A stretch of 64,000 nucleotides of DNA from Cunninghamella blakesleeana (Eukaryota > Mucoromycota > Mucoromycetes > Mucorales > Cunninghamellaceae). Location of the stretch: NCBI GenBank assembly GCA_017871115.1, contig JAFCIZ010000007.1, positions 2,542,001 to 2,606,000 of the forward strand, written 5' to 3'. The notes beneath the pieces were generated by a model. It saw only the letters and a program-made list of their open reading frames with translations. It made no database searches and was not told where the DNA came from. Shown here piece after piece: positions 1 through 12,580 of the stretch (position 1 is its first letter; each line of letters opens with the position of its first letter). A program made the position numbers and the translations under genes.

Positions 1-230
1 AATATTAAAAATATAAAAGGTGAGTTGAATAATAAAAATACCCATTAGCATCTATTAAAAATATAAAAATATAAAAAAATAGATGAATAGAATAAATATA
101 CCTAATTACTCAATTTATTGTTATTCACTATTTTTATTATGACGTTTATTAATCTCTCCTTTTTTTTATATTTTTTTTTTTTTACTGCTCTTTTACTTTT
201 TTTATTTTTCAATAGATTTATAAACACAAG

Positions 231-3200
231 ATGACATCATACGCAACACGAACACAAACTTCATCAGAACAGAATGATTTGAAAAAACTAAAATCAAAAT
301 ATGCTTCTAAATTATCTACACTTAAAGAATTATTTGCAGATTGGACAGACGATGATCTTTTATTTGTACTTGAAGAAGCAGATGGTGTATTAGAAGTAGC
401 AGTAGATCGAATTAGTGAAGGTAATAATTATAATTATAATAATAATATGATTGGAGGAAATAAAAAAATAATAAACAACAACAATAAAATTTTTTATTAA
501 CTTGATATTCTTCTTTTCCTTTTTTTTTTTTTTTTCTTTTCTTTCTGTTTTCTTTATTATTATTTTTTCAATCTACATAAATGTATTTTTCTAAATGTAT
601 ATAAAGGGCATGCAAACCAATGGGGTGAAGTGAAAACAAAGAAATCAAAGAAAGAAGCACAAAAAGCAAAAGCAGCAGCAGCAGCAAATGTACCTCCAGT
701 TGCACAACCAATGACATACCAAAAACCTGAACGCATACAAGCTCCCAAGACTTATATTGACAGAAATACTAAATCAACTAAAGGTATATATATATATATA
801 TAAATATAAGAAGAATATACTTTATTTATATATATTTACATATCAACTGTGTGTAAACGCGTATTTTTTCAAAAAAAAAATTTTTTTCTCATACTTTTTT
901 TTTTTTTCCTTCTGTTTATTTATTTATTTTCCTTTATATATTAATTGCATATATTATTATTTATTATTTATTTTAATAGCACCTCGTATCCCTAATAACA
1001 ATAACAATAATAATTATTCAAGAAAACCAGGAGCAAAACCAACACCAAGTTCTTGGGGATATGGCTCAGGACAGCAAAAATCTTCTACAACTGATTCTAC
1101 ATCTGGCGGTGGCTCATGGGCATCCATTGCATCAAGTAATAATAAACCTTCACATGAACCTTCTAATGATTGGAATGCTTCTACAAATATATCGAATGAT
1201 ACATGGGAGCAACCCTCTTGGGTAACGGAAGATAATACTAAAGAAAACACTGAATCCACTACTGCATCATCATCTACCTTACATAATAACGATATTGATA
1301 AACCTAAATCATGGGCAAGCTTACTAAAGTAAGGAATATATCATAACTATTCTATATATATATATGTATGTATGTGTATCTTATTAATTTAATCTTATTT
1401 ATTTTTTTAAATTAATTATTGTTATTATTATTAATTTAGAACACAACCTAAACCAGAACCAGAACCTGTCAAGAAACAAGAATCAGATTGGGGTACAGAA
1501 TCAAATAATAACGAAACAACAACTACAACAACAACCGATGCTTGGAATGCTACAAATGACTCATGGAATACGAATAATGATGAACCTGCTGCTGATGAAC
1601 GAACCACTACAACTAATAATAACGATTTAACAACTTCTGCTTGGAACGCTACTACCACTACCACTACTACTACCACTACTGCCACCACTGTCTCCGAATC
1701 TATAGAAGCCACTTCTACTCCTGCTGAAACTACCGAAAATGATGAATCAAAGACTTCTGCTCGTCAATTAAAACAAGAATCACCTGTTGTTATGCCCAAG
1801 AATGACGTTTCCATCTCAGATGTAGATGTTAAGTTTGGATCATTTAACTTGGATGATGATAATGTACAAGAAAAGACTGCTGTTAAAGAAAGGTAAAATG
1901 AATGAATATAATAAATAAATAAATAAACGAGAGTTGAACTTTTTTCTAATTTATATTTATACCATTATTATGGCTCATTACTATTCACAGTGTGACTGAT
2001 ACCAAAGTAGAAACCCAACCTCAAGAACAACCTACCATTTCTCAAGAACAACCTGCTGCCGCTCAAACACAAGCTCCTATTGAACCATCTACTGAACAAC
2101 CTATTGCTACTTCTACAACTACTACTAACGTTGCTTCTGCTAACACTACTACTCCTTCTACTACTACCAATATCCCTCAACAACAAACTCAAGAATCTAC
2201 TTATGCTCAACCCCAAGTTCCTCAACAACAATCATCTGTTCAAGCTCCTCCTCAACAACAACAACCTCAACAACAGCAACCACAACAACATCAAACTCAA
2301 CAACCTCAACAACCACAAATCCAACAACAACCTCAACAAGTACAAGCTCAAACTCAACAAGCTCAAACTCAACAACCATTTGGTATGGATCACCTTACAT
2401 CTGCTTATAGTTCTTACCTTCCTAATCAACCTCATTCCGGTATGTCCAACTTTGGTATGAATCCTATGGGTAATTTACCTGATTATGGTGTATATGGATC
2501 TGAAGCACAACGTGCTGCTATGGTAAGTTTTTATATTTTTACTATTTTTTATAAAAAAATCATAGGTATATAAGAGATCAAAATATTAATAATAATCATA
2601 TATGTACATATATTGTAGGGTTATTATGATCCTTCCGCATTCGGAAACTCACCTGTCACATCTGCAGGCTCCTATCCTACTCGTGATAAGTTTGGACAAG
2701 ATACATCTGCTACCCTTGGTACTCCTCAAGGACAAACTGCACCAGGACAAAATCAAGGATTACCAGGTCAACAAATGTACCCTAGCATGCCATACTATCC
2801 TTACTACTATATGCCTAGTCACTATAATGCTTACCAACAATCCATGTATGGTCAACATATGATGAACAAGAGTTTATATCCAAACATGTATCAACAACAA
2901 ACCACTACTGCTTCTAAACCTGCCACTCAATCACCTTATGGAGCTAATGCTACAGCTGCCGCTACAGCATCACCTTACGCCCTTCATTCTCAGCTTTATA
3001 GCCAACCTTCTACTACTGGTAGTGCTGGTATTGGATCAGGAAGTGGAGGATATGATGATTTACAACAACAGTTTGGATTACACGATTATCAAAAATCACC
3101 TTATGGTAATAATGTTGCATCTAGTGCCGGTGGTGCTGCTGGTAGTAGCCAACAATTACACGGTTTCTTAGGTCATCATTTACAAGGTCAACAATCTCAA

Positions 3201-3374
3201 CAAAATTCTCAGCCTTCTCAACCTTCTCAAACACAATCTACTGTAGATAGTAAGACCGATGTTTCTCGTAATGCTACTTCTCAACCTCATCATCAACAAC
3301 AAATGAATTATTTTAGTCAACAACAAATGTTTTCTTATCAACAATATCCTCAACAACAATATTGGAATCAATAA
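231..3374 (+). CDS. DEF1: Def1-like RNA polymerase II degradation factor (CUE domain, Q-rich)
   Basis: Six exons: 231-420, 607-783, 980-1328, 1440-1892, 1991-2522, 2619-3374; frame is kept throughout, giving about 818 aa. Residues about 27-63 form a CUE (ubiquitin-binding) domain, with the core LKELFADWTDDDLLFVLEEA. Exon 2 is a Lys/Ala-rich KKSKKEAQKAKAAAA stretch; exons 3-4 have repeated Trp-containing Ser/Thr segments (SWGYGSG, SWASIAS, DAWNATNDSW). The second half is Gln/Pro-rich with a Tyr/Met/Gln tail. An N-terminal CUE domain followed by a very long Q-rich tail is the layout of fungal Def1, which promotes ubiquitylation and removal of stalled RNA polymerase II. Inference: same role here. 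The start follows a T-rich leader and is the first ATG of the CUE frame. No long gap or frameshift was seen. Confidence 0.85.
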
Positions 3375-4360
3375 TAAATAATAAAAAAAGTAATTGTTAA
3401 AAAAAAAATATCTTCATTGTATATCGAAAGAGGGGAAAAAAAAGGATATATATATTTTAATCATTTATATTTATATAATTTTTTATTTCATACTCTTCCT
3501 TTTTTTTTTACTCATCTATTTTATTATTATTCTTATTATTCTTATTCTTGTATATATTTAAATATATTGTGTTCATTTCATGTTTATGAATTTTTTTCAT
3601 AAAGAAAATTATTTTTTTGTAGTCAACAAAATTAACAAAAAAAATCATTATGGTTATAATTAATATTAATAAATAGCATTTATTTATATTTGACTTACAT
3701 TAAAAAAGTTATATCTAATCGTTTTTGTGAGAAAAAAGTTTATTTTTATCATGTGTCCTCACACATCATATTCCAAATAAATAGACAAATTTAATATAAA
3801 TAATATATTCTAATGATTCATTTTTGATCACTATGTTACAAGTTCATATTTATTTTTTGGGTCTGATTTCATTATTTGAAGTGACAGCTTAAACTTTTGA
3901 AACAGCGACAATTTCTCAAAATGAAAATATAATGAAATTTAAATCATTATACTACGTAGTATAATCACCACACCTATTTATACCTATTAATATATATTTA
4001 TATAATTGAATAATAACATAATTAAAAAGTAAAAAAACTTTGATAATAATACTGGATTCAGTTTTATATTTATATTTATTTTTAGAGTATTTATATATAT
4101 ATATGATATAAATATTAAATAAAATATATTATATAAGCATTATAAAATAATTCAGAGTTATGAATATATTACATGGTCAACAGCTTAAGTTGATCAACAA
4201 TTTCAAGCAAAATAAAATAATGATAGAGGCCAAAAAATAATAGTAATTCAAAGCCCGCTCGAAATTTAAGGGAAGCCCCGGTCAATTTTATTTACTCTAT
4301 TTTTTTTTTAACCAGCGTCTTTTTTTTTTCTCTTCTACTTGTTTTAAATAAAAAAAAATC
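3375..4360. other. Intergenic region, AT-rich
   Basis: About 1 kb between two co-oriented genes with no ORF worth calling. The first 230 bases are T-rich 3' sequence. The rest is low-complexity AT apart from a 20-bp perfect palindrome (listed separately) and, just before the next gene, a pyrimidine-rich tract (about 4300-4340) typical of promoters in this window. Confidence 0.6.
3946..3965. repeat. Perfect 20-bp palindrome
   Basis: ATTATACTACGTAGTATAAT reads the same on both strands over all 20 bases, in non-coding DNA about 400 bp upstream of ATP7. It could be an operator-like site for a dimeric regulator, or chance in AT-rich sequence. Function unknown. Confidence 0.5.
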
Positions 4361-5102
4361 ATGTTCCCAACTTTAGTACGATCAGCTGGTAAACTTGATT
4401 GGTCAAAATTAAGTGTCAGTCTTCCTCAAGAAACTGTTGCTTCTTTACAAGCTTTCCGTAAGCGTAATGAAGAAGTAAAAAGAGTATTATCTGAATTAAA
4501 AGCTCAAAGCACCACTGTTGATTTTGCTCACTATCGTTCCACTTTAAAGAATCAATCTATTGTTGATCAAGCTGAAAAGGCTGTTAAAGATTTTAAACCT
4601 GTTACATACAACCTTGATGCTCAATTAAAAGCTATTGATCAATTCGAAGCTAAGGCTGTAAATATATATATATAATATGAACTATAATATAAAATTGGAT
4701 AGATAGATAGATAGATATACAGATAAATGAATAGAAGGAATAATTATATATTATATATATTTGTAGGTTCAAAAAGCCCAATCCACCGTTCAAAAGATTG
4801 ATGCTGAATTGAAGGATCTTGAAGCTACTCTTAGCAACATCCAAAACTCCAGACCTATTGATCAATTAACCGTAAGTGGAAATAAATATATTGAAACAAA
4901 AAACCGTACTATTTTTACACTGGGCATATATATTTACATATAATGCAAATGCGTCTTTATTATTTTATTTTTATAAATGTAGGTTGATGATATTATTAAC
5001 GCTAAGCCTGATCTTACTACTAACGTTGAAAAGATGGTTCAAGAAGGAAAGTTCACTGTTCCTGGTTACAAGGAAAAGTTCGGCGATATCTCTTACTTCT
5101 AA
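4361..5102 (+). CDS. ATP7: Mitochondrial ATP synthase subunit d (ATP7)
   Basis: Three exons, 4361-4657, 4767-4871 and 4983-5102, encode 173 aa, the usual length for fungal subunit d (about 174). The N-terminus (MFPTLVRSAGKLDWSKLSVS) matches the family start, where subunit d begins with a short Ser/Ala-rich stretch followed by LDWxKL. The body is helical and charged with no membrane segment; the C-terminus ends GYKEKFGDISYF. It is a peripheral stator-stalk subunit of F1Fo-ATP synthase on the matrix side. The first intron holds a short GATA repeat (about 4700-4716) and ends ...TTTGTAG; the second starts GTAAGT. Confidence 0.93.
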
Positions 5103-6232
5103 ATTATTTTATCAATTATAATCATAATAATAATAATAATAAACAGCATTTTATATATAATATAATATATAAAAATCATCATCATATTAAAATATTGATT
5201 GGTACATACTGAATATAATGTTGCATGAAAAAAAAAATCGATCATTTCCAAATATATATAAAAGAGCTTTATATGTAATAATGGGATTCTATTTTAACAA
5301 CTAAAATGGGCAAAGTGAATATGAACTATATAATCAATCATTATAAGATGTCTTTTTAAAAAGAATTATACAAATACATAGTGTTATAATGGTATTTAAT
5401 ATACCTATTGCTTTAGAAAAAGTTGACATATTACTGTTGTAGTTATTTTATTAAAAAGACTAAAAAACAATATTTTATATGAAATGTATTATGGCTTTCT
5501 AATGGTAATAATAATAAAAGAAAGTTGATCCAAGCATGTTCTTTTTTTTTAATAAATTTAATAAATATATGCCAATTGAATTGTAGTTGTTATATTCAAT
5601 GAAAATACCCATATCTTGATATAATGCATTGGGTTGCTATTGGTTTCCCAGGAGATTTTTATTATTTTTTAATAAACATGAAATGACCAATAGTTTCACT
5701 TCAAATATTCAAAACTAATGAAAACAGTACCACCCTTATTTTATTATGATGAAAAAATGAATACAACTCTTATTATTTATTTACAGTTCCTTATAAATAA
5801 AAGGATATACTGACAATTTTTTTCTCTAAAGGAACAAACTTTAATTGTTTTATATAATAAACTTGGATCTTAGGTTATTTTTCCCTGAGAAATATATATA
5901 AAAAAGGCAATTCCACTGCTAAAAATATATAAAACGAATGAACCTGTTTGTTTTTTTTTGCACAGTTCATTTCAATATCCCTTTGTATCATAAAAATTTT
6001 AAAGTTTTATAAGAGAAAACTAAAGAAAAAAAAAAACGTAAGGCGCGGATGTCAAAAAAAATTTTTTTGTTTCAAATTTTTCTTTTATAGTTAGAAAAAA
6101 AAAAAAAAGAAAACTTTCTCTTTTTTTCTTTCTTTCTCTTTCTCTTTCTCTTTTGTTTTTAACTTATTTATTTAATATATATATTCGTCTGTATTCTTTT
6201 ATTACTAGTTTATTAAATAAATATACATAGAA
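5103..6232. other. Intergenic region with pyrimidine-rich promoter tract
   Basis: About 1.1 kb without a recognisable gene on either strand. The last 120 bases before the next ATG hold a long CT-rich run (about 6115-6155, TTTCTTTCTCTTTCTC type), which recurs upstream of several genes in this window and probably marks the core promoter or 5' leader. Nothing else stands out. Confidence 0.55.
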
Positions 6233-7651
6233 ATGCTAGATTCAGAAACTGCCTCTGATATATCAGGTTATTTATCTATTATCTGTTGGTTTATCGTTTT
6301 TATACCGTATGTTAATATATAATAAATAAAATAGATCAAGAATGAACAAATGTTGATCAGCTAACATTCTACTTATTATTAATATCATTATTTGAACATC
6401 TTATGTGTATAGACAATTATGGGAAAATTATGTACGTAAAAGTGGAGATGGTGTATCAATGACTTTTTTAGTTATTTGGTTAGCGGGTGATATTTTTAAT
6501 CTTGCTGGTGTAATATTACAAGACTTATTACCAACTATGGTAAAGTAGATAAAATAAATTTAATATAATAAAATAAAGAGATAGAATATACATACAAATA
6601 CAGGTTTCAAAAAAATTTATAAAAGCATTATAATTGGATCCTTATGTTTAATATATATATATATATAGTTTTTATTGGCATTATGGTATACAATAGCAGA
6701 TATTGGGTTAATATGGCAAGTTATTTATTATCAGCGATTACCCGATTTAGTTTATGATGAAGAAGAGGTTTCTTTACTTGATAATGAACATGGTCATTCT
6801 TCTTCCAACAATAACACCAATAAAAATAAGAATAAAAAAAAATATACATCTAATCAAAAGCATCCTTATGACAAAAATTTTAAATATAATAAAATGACTA
6901 TATGGTTTAATATAATTTCAGCTTTCACCATTTTTTTGGTTTTTTTGGCTTCTTGCTTGGCTTACGGCTGGAAACATTATTATCAACATGATCACCAACG
7001 TCACCATCACAATGGAGAAGAAGGCGCTTTAAATGAAATGCACTGGTTACCTCAAGTTTTTGGTTGGGCAAGTGCTATTTTATATATTGGAAGGTAATAT
7101 ACTTCAAAAATAATAATATAAAGTATGTAAATAAAAATATTAAATGTATAATTTTTTTATTGCTATTGTTGTTATTATTGCTAGTCGAATTCCTCAAATT
7201 GTTCAAAATTTTCGTAAAAAAAGTACAGAAGGTCTTAGTTTAGGCATGTTTTTGTGTGCTCTCTTTGGCAACATCTTTTTCACTTTGGTAAAAAAAAAAT
7301 ATAAAAAACAAAAAAAATAGTAATAATATTGATAATAATTATATTTTCCTTTATCTAATTTTTTTACGTTTTACTTTTTCTTTTTCATAGTCCATTTTCT
7401 TACGTTCAACAGATCCTCAATATTTATTAATCAATTTATCTTGGATCGTTGGTAGTTGTGGAACTTTAGTATTTGATTTCACGGTAAGACAAAAATATAT
7501 ATTTATTTATTTTCATGCATCTTACTTTTTATCTTATCTTATTTATTTATATATCTTTTTTTTTTTTTACCATTAGATTTTTACTCAATTTTATATATAT
7601 AAATCAAAAAAAGGAAATCAACATAGAAAATCTCATGATTATGTAGAATAG
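6233..7651 (+). CDS. PQ-loop repeat vacuolar/lysosomal amino-acid transporter (Ypq/PQLC2-like)
   Basis: Six exons (6233-6306, 6413-6539, 6669-7093, 7185-7287, 7391-7483, 7577-7651) give 298 aa. The two diagnostic PQ motifs are visible: P25-Q26 (PQLWENYVRKSGDGVS) and P212-Q213 (RIPQIVQNFRKKSTEGLSLGM). Each is followed by the typical S-x-(D/E)-G-(V/L)-S segment. About seven hydrophobic segments fit the family topology. Between the repeats is a hydrophilic loop rich in Asn, Lys and His. Fungal Ypq1-3 and animal PQLC2 export cationic amino acids from the vacuole or lysosome; the same site and substrate are inferred here. The first intron separates the second and third bases of the first PQ-motif proline codon. 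Confidence 0.88.
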
Positions 7652-8174
7652 AATAATACCCTTCATCATTTTCTCTACTCTTCAAGGTTTATTTCTGTAA
7701 ATATACTTTTTTTTATTTATAAATATTATATACATTATTTAAAAACATAAAATGCTTATATATATTACTCTTATTTATCATAACGTTAATAAAAAAATAA
7801 TCATAATTATCATATGGGCTTTTATTATTTCTTACTTGATAGTTTATTATGATAACAATAAAAAAAGCAATCATTATTTGGGTGGGCATTTATTGATTTT
7901 TTACATTATATGTATGTGTTTTTTTTCTTTTCCTTGTTTTTAATATTTTTTTTTTTTAAAAATAAAAATAAAATAGAGTAATATGTAAAAAAATTTGAAA
8001 GAATAATTATAAAAAAAATTGTGAGATTACAAAAAAAAAAAAAAAAAAAAAGACATCCAAATAATTATATTTGTATATATAAAATAATGTATTTATATGT
8101 GAGTTGACTATATAAGAAAAAAAAAAAAAAGAAAAAGAGATAGAAAGAGAATAGAATAGATAAAAAAAATTAAA
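7652..8174. other. Convergent 3' intergenic region
   Basis: The space between two genes that end facing each other. It holds A- and T-runs (A21 near 8031-8051) and TA-rich sequence, with no supported gene. Short hydrophobic ORFs here are low-complexity translation of AT-rich DNA. Confidence 0.55.
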
Positions 8175-8762
8175 TTATAAAGGTACAGAGACTTGAGAAG
8201 CGTCTAAACCAAGTGAATGTAAGAAAAGATTTATATTATCGATACGATGTGTTGCATGTTCTAAGGGTAATCTGTTGCTTTTAGCTAAAATGATATTTTC
8301 CATGACACGATCCCTGCAATAATAATAAAAATATAATTAATCAATTAATCAACTGATCGGCTAAAATATATATATATATATGTATAAATAAATTCACTTT
8401 ACCTAACTTCTGTTACCAAGATATGTTGTTGTTCCATGGTTGCGCCCACAGCAACAGCTGCTAAGAATTGCCAAATATACATATCATCAATACTTAGTGA
8501 AATTTGTACCAAATCTACAGTAGGATTGATAGGAGCTAAATAGTATAACGCTGGGAAAATTGAGTTGAAACGGCCTTGTAATGCATTGAAGAATCGTGTA
8601 TATACATCTTGCCAAAGGCTTAAATCTTCAGCTGAAGGTGGTGCAATTCTATTTAAGGCACCTCCTCCATTTTTTAATATTTCAGCTCTTGATAATAACA
8701 TTGTTAAAAATGCAAGACCAGGCTAAATATATAAATAGAATAATATAAATATATTAATAGTG

Positions 8763-8803
<41 letters not shown>

Positions 8804-11800
8804 CCTTAGATTGAACAATGAAACTAATATCATTCTTTTCCAAAAATAATCGAGTTAAACCAACAACAACTTGCATTGGAGCTTCTGTGATGAAACTTAA
8901 TAAAGAAGGAGCAGAGGCATTCATAAACAATTCTACATCTTCAAAGGGAACAAAGCGATAATGGTGTTGAGCTTCTTCTATATTGATCACTTGTGTTCCA
9001 GGGTAGATAACGTGTTGAGAGATTTGTAATTGACTAAAGTTGGAAATGATCACACTAAGCATAGTTAAATTTTGATCGGCACTTAATGTACGAGTAATAC
9101 GTGGAATTAATTTTTTGCCCTTGTTAATGCCAATGACAGATACAATTAATGTAGTATTACTGTTATTGATATAAAAAAATAAAAATAAAATGATGAGCAA
9201 AATGAATTGACCATGTTTTTTTTATTGTTTCGCTATTATTTCCATTATACTATATTGAAAATGATTATGGTAATAACTTACTTTTCAACTTCATCCGTTT
9301 CCATAAGTTTTAATGCTTTCCATAATTGTTCAACTTTACTTTCATATTGTTCATTCCTAAAGAAAAAAAACGTATTATATATTAATTTCGCATAAGCCTT
9401 TTTTTTGTTATATATTTATAAAAAACTATTATTATTAATCTAATTACCATTCGTTCACTTTTTGTTCTTGTTCTTCATCATCATTATGTCTAGAACGAGG
9501 AGGGCCTTGTCTACGCATTTGTTCCAATTCAAGAACCTTATAATATAAACTTTCCACTATATTCATAATACGTCTTCTGTCATTCAAAGAGTTTCCTTTC
9601 TTAGATTTGGGCTAAATATATAAACAATAAATATATATAATTAATATATTCCTTTTCTTTTTCTCTCTTTCAATATTTTATAAATAATAATAATAGTTAT
9701 TTATATATATACTTACATGAATAGATTGAGTTTGATCATCGGTAGACTTAGGTGAAGCTGGATCTCCATCTTGAGTAGGTTTCTTTTCAGTTACCTGAAG
9801 AGTTTGGCGAGGATTACGAGTGGACAAAGTTGTAATTTTACCTAAAGTACCTTCCAACGTGACTATAAAAATATAAATATAAATAAGTATGTGTATACAA
9901 GTATATACATGTAATTGACCATGTATTAAACTTGATTTATCTTTTAACTATTATTTCTATCTATCTATCTATATACCTTGAGTTTGCTTTGGACGACGTT
10001 TAGCATCATTAACAATACGTTGGATTTGCATTTGCATGCGTTGCATCATATTATCTTCACGACGACCACGACCATTACGAGCTCCATTACTAGCAGGCTT
10101 ATTAGCATTATTATTATTGATCCCAGCTGCACGCATACGAAGTGATGAATAAACTTGGAAATAAAAATCATCGGCATATGGGTCACCAGAAGCAAGTTGA
10201 GTTAATTGAATACGTTGAATAAAATCTTTATCATGTTGAGTCATCAAATTATCATATTGAGACTATTATTATTAATATATATACAATTAAAAAATAAATA
10301 TAAAGATATGTATGAGCAATCACATTTCAATATTTTTCTTTTAGTTTAAAATTTAATTTTACCTTTCTCATATCCTCGCGACGTTTCATTTCTCTTTCAA
10401 TTGACATTTGTTCCATTAACTCTTGTTGTTGACGTAAAGCTAATAAATGAGGAGAATCTGGTTGAGTAAAATTGAAAGGCAAATTTGGATCATGTTGCTG
10501 CTGCTGCTGTTGTTGTTGTCTTAATTGAAGAAGCTGTTGCTGTTGTTGCATTAATTGCTGTTGGTGTTGTTGGTGTTGCTGCTGTTGTAGCTGTTGGAAT
10601 AAAGCAGCTTCTCTTGCATTCATACCTCCTCCAGGTCCACCGGCTCCAGGTATCATATTATTACCATTATTATGATTACCTTGTAGCATAGCAGCCTCCA
10701 CTTCAGCTAAACTCAACATTTTCTTTCTTGTGTCATCCCCAAAAGATTGACGATATTGTCCACGTTGTAACTCAGCTTCGATTTCTTCAAGTGAACGGTG
10801 TTGACGCTGTTGTTGCTGTTGCTGGTGATGTTGTGGTGGTAATACACCCATTGAGTTAGAAGGTGACATGTTAGGCAATGGTGAACCGTATCCCAATTGC
10901 TGATGTCGTGCAAAAGGTGAAGCATTACCATGGTTCATTGCTCCAAAAGATTCTAAACGTAAATTCATTTTTTTTAAAAATATATAAATAATAGTAATAA
11001 TAATAAAATATAAATATTAATTATTACATATTTGTAATACTCTTTTTACATGTTTTTTTTTTTTAGAATATATATACACATATATATTGAAAATAAAATT
11101 ACCATTATTTGCAAAGTTTCCCCAAATAGATGCTGCCGCAGTTGAAGGAGAGGACGACTATAAACCATATTTATATAACACATTTCATAAATGGCACTTT
11201 CTTTTTTTTTTCAAACTTTTATTTATGTTTGGATATATTTTTTTTTAATGACTTACATCACCAAGTATAGGATGGGTAGGTAAGCGATGATCAATATGAT
11301 TATTCTCTGTATTATTCCAAGAAAGACCGCTTTCACCATGTTGAGTAGCTATATAATAAAAAAAGAAGATAGTTTAAATTAAAAAATATAACACCCTGCT
11401 TGAATATTATGTTTCTTTTTCTTTTATATTTTTATTCTTACCTTGAGGTTCATGAGGTTTATTACGATGATGTAACATTTTTTCTTCTTCAGGTAAATTT
11501 TCAGTAAATTTTAAAGTATTATTGGCAAAATCAAAATCTTGACCTGTGTGTAAAATAATATTCATGTATTTAATAAAAAAAAAATCATATTTACTGTACT
11601 TTTTTTTTCATTTTTTTTGTATCGTCATCGTCATCGTTCATCGATATAAATATATATGCGCATTACCTATATTATCACCGCCAAAGGTTTCATCGTTAAA
11701 ATCGTCCCCTTGTTCTTCAAGTTGGTCACCCAAATTATCATCATAATCATCGTCACCACCTAATTCATCGCGTAATGTAGAAAAGTCATACACATCGGCA

Positions 11801-12056
11801 TCTTCACGAGCAGCACGTTCCTTTTGAGAAAGACGAAACGCTTCATCATCATCTAACGAAGGTAATTTGGTATTGAAACTATATAAACATATATATTTAT
11901 TATAGTGGAAAAAAGAAAGAAAAAAATATTAATCTATATTACCCATTTATGTTTTCATTTTGTACATATGTATAATTGTACACGTCAGTGTTTCTTTACT
12001 ATTATATATAAGTGTGTTTCTTTCTGTATATTTTACCCAAAAAAAGAATCCCCCAT
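8175..12056 (-). CDS. PAT1: Pat1, deadenylation-dependent mRNA-decapping factor
   Basis: Thirteen exons on the minus strand (12056-12037, 11878-11667, 11543-11442, 11348-11257, 11157-11103, 10952-10363, 10262-9977, 9862-9717, 9611-9448, 9356-9282, 9159-8805, 8722-8403, 8313-8175) sum to 2556 nt, 851 aa. The start is a 20-nt first exon, MGDSFFG, joined to FNTKLPSLDDDEAFRL; this reproduces the Pat1 N-terminus (S-F-F-G-F then a DDxEAF-type motif that binds Dhh1). Next come an acidic stretch, a Pro/Gln-rich middle with SLEEIEAELQRG and SLAEVEAAML, a second conserved block (DKDFIQRIQLTQL..DPYADDFYFQVY) and the helical C-terminal Pat-C domain from about residue 500. Pat1 bridges the Lsm1-7 ring, Dhh1 and Dcp1/2 in P-bodies. 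Leading MNLRLESFGAM in the middle is not a start: AATCTTTTGG there follows a splice acceptor. Confidence 0.93.
8769..8801. repeat. (TA)n microsatellite in a PAT1 intron
   Basis: About 16 TA dinucleotides directly next to the splice donor of the intron 8723-8804. Similar TA runs occur in many introns here, for example 13035-13060, 35023-35055 and 41469-41499. Confidence 0.8.
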
Positions 12057-12580
12057 TGATTTAAAAAAACAGTATATAAATTATTGTTGTTATAGTTATT
12101 TATTATTGTAGTCCCTTTTAACTTTCTATTAAATAAATATAAATATATATACGTATATATATATATATTCATAATGAATAAAGGTAGCTGTATTTATATA
12201 TGTACTCATTTCTGTTTATAAAAAATATTTTATCCAGAAAGATTTAAAAATTCTTTTTTCTTTGTAATAAGATTTATGTAGATTTATTATTATTATTACC
12301 TAAGTAAAATGAGAAATGAAAAGGTCGAAGAAACAATTCAATATATTTAATTATTAAAAGGGAAGAGCAATAGTCAATATATAAATGTATATATATGTAT
12401 ATATATGAATGTATAAAAAGATTAAAAGTAAAAAATGAATATGAATTAAAATATGTTATAGGAAGTAAAAGAAAAAAAAAAAAAAAAATTCGTACAAAAG
12501 GAGTTTTTTTTTTTTTTTAATGAACCAGAAAAAATAAAGAGTGACTGACTCTTAAATCAATTTCATTGGCTTGATTTCTA
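12057..12580. other. Intergenic region
   Basis: Lies between the 5' end of PAT1 and the 3' end of the GDSL esterase gene, both on the minus strand. AT-rich with poly-A and poly-T runs around 12472-12520; no gene seen. Confidence 0.5.

Noticed and set aside
2080..2460. Poly-Leu/Asn ORF overlapping DEF1 exon 5
   Set aside because: Out-of-frame reading of CAA/ACT repeats; the Q-rich frame continues Def1.
10485..10691. Val/Ala-rich plus-strand ORF in PAT1
   Set aside because: Antisense reading of the CAG/CAA run of the Pat1 Q-rich segment.
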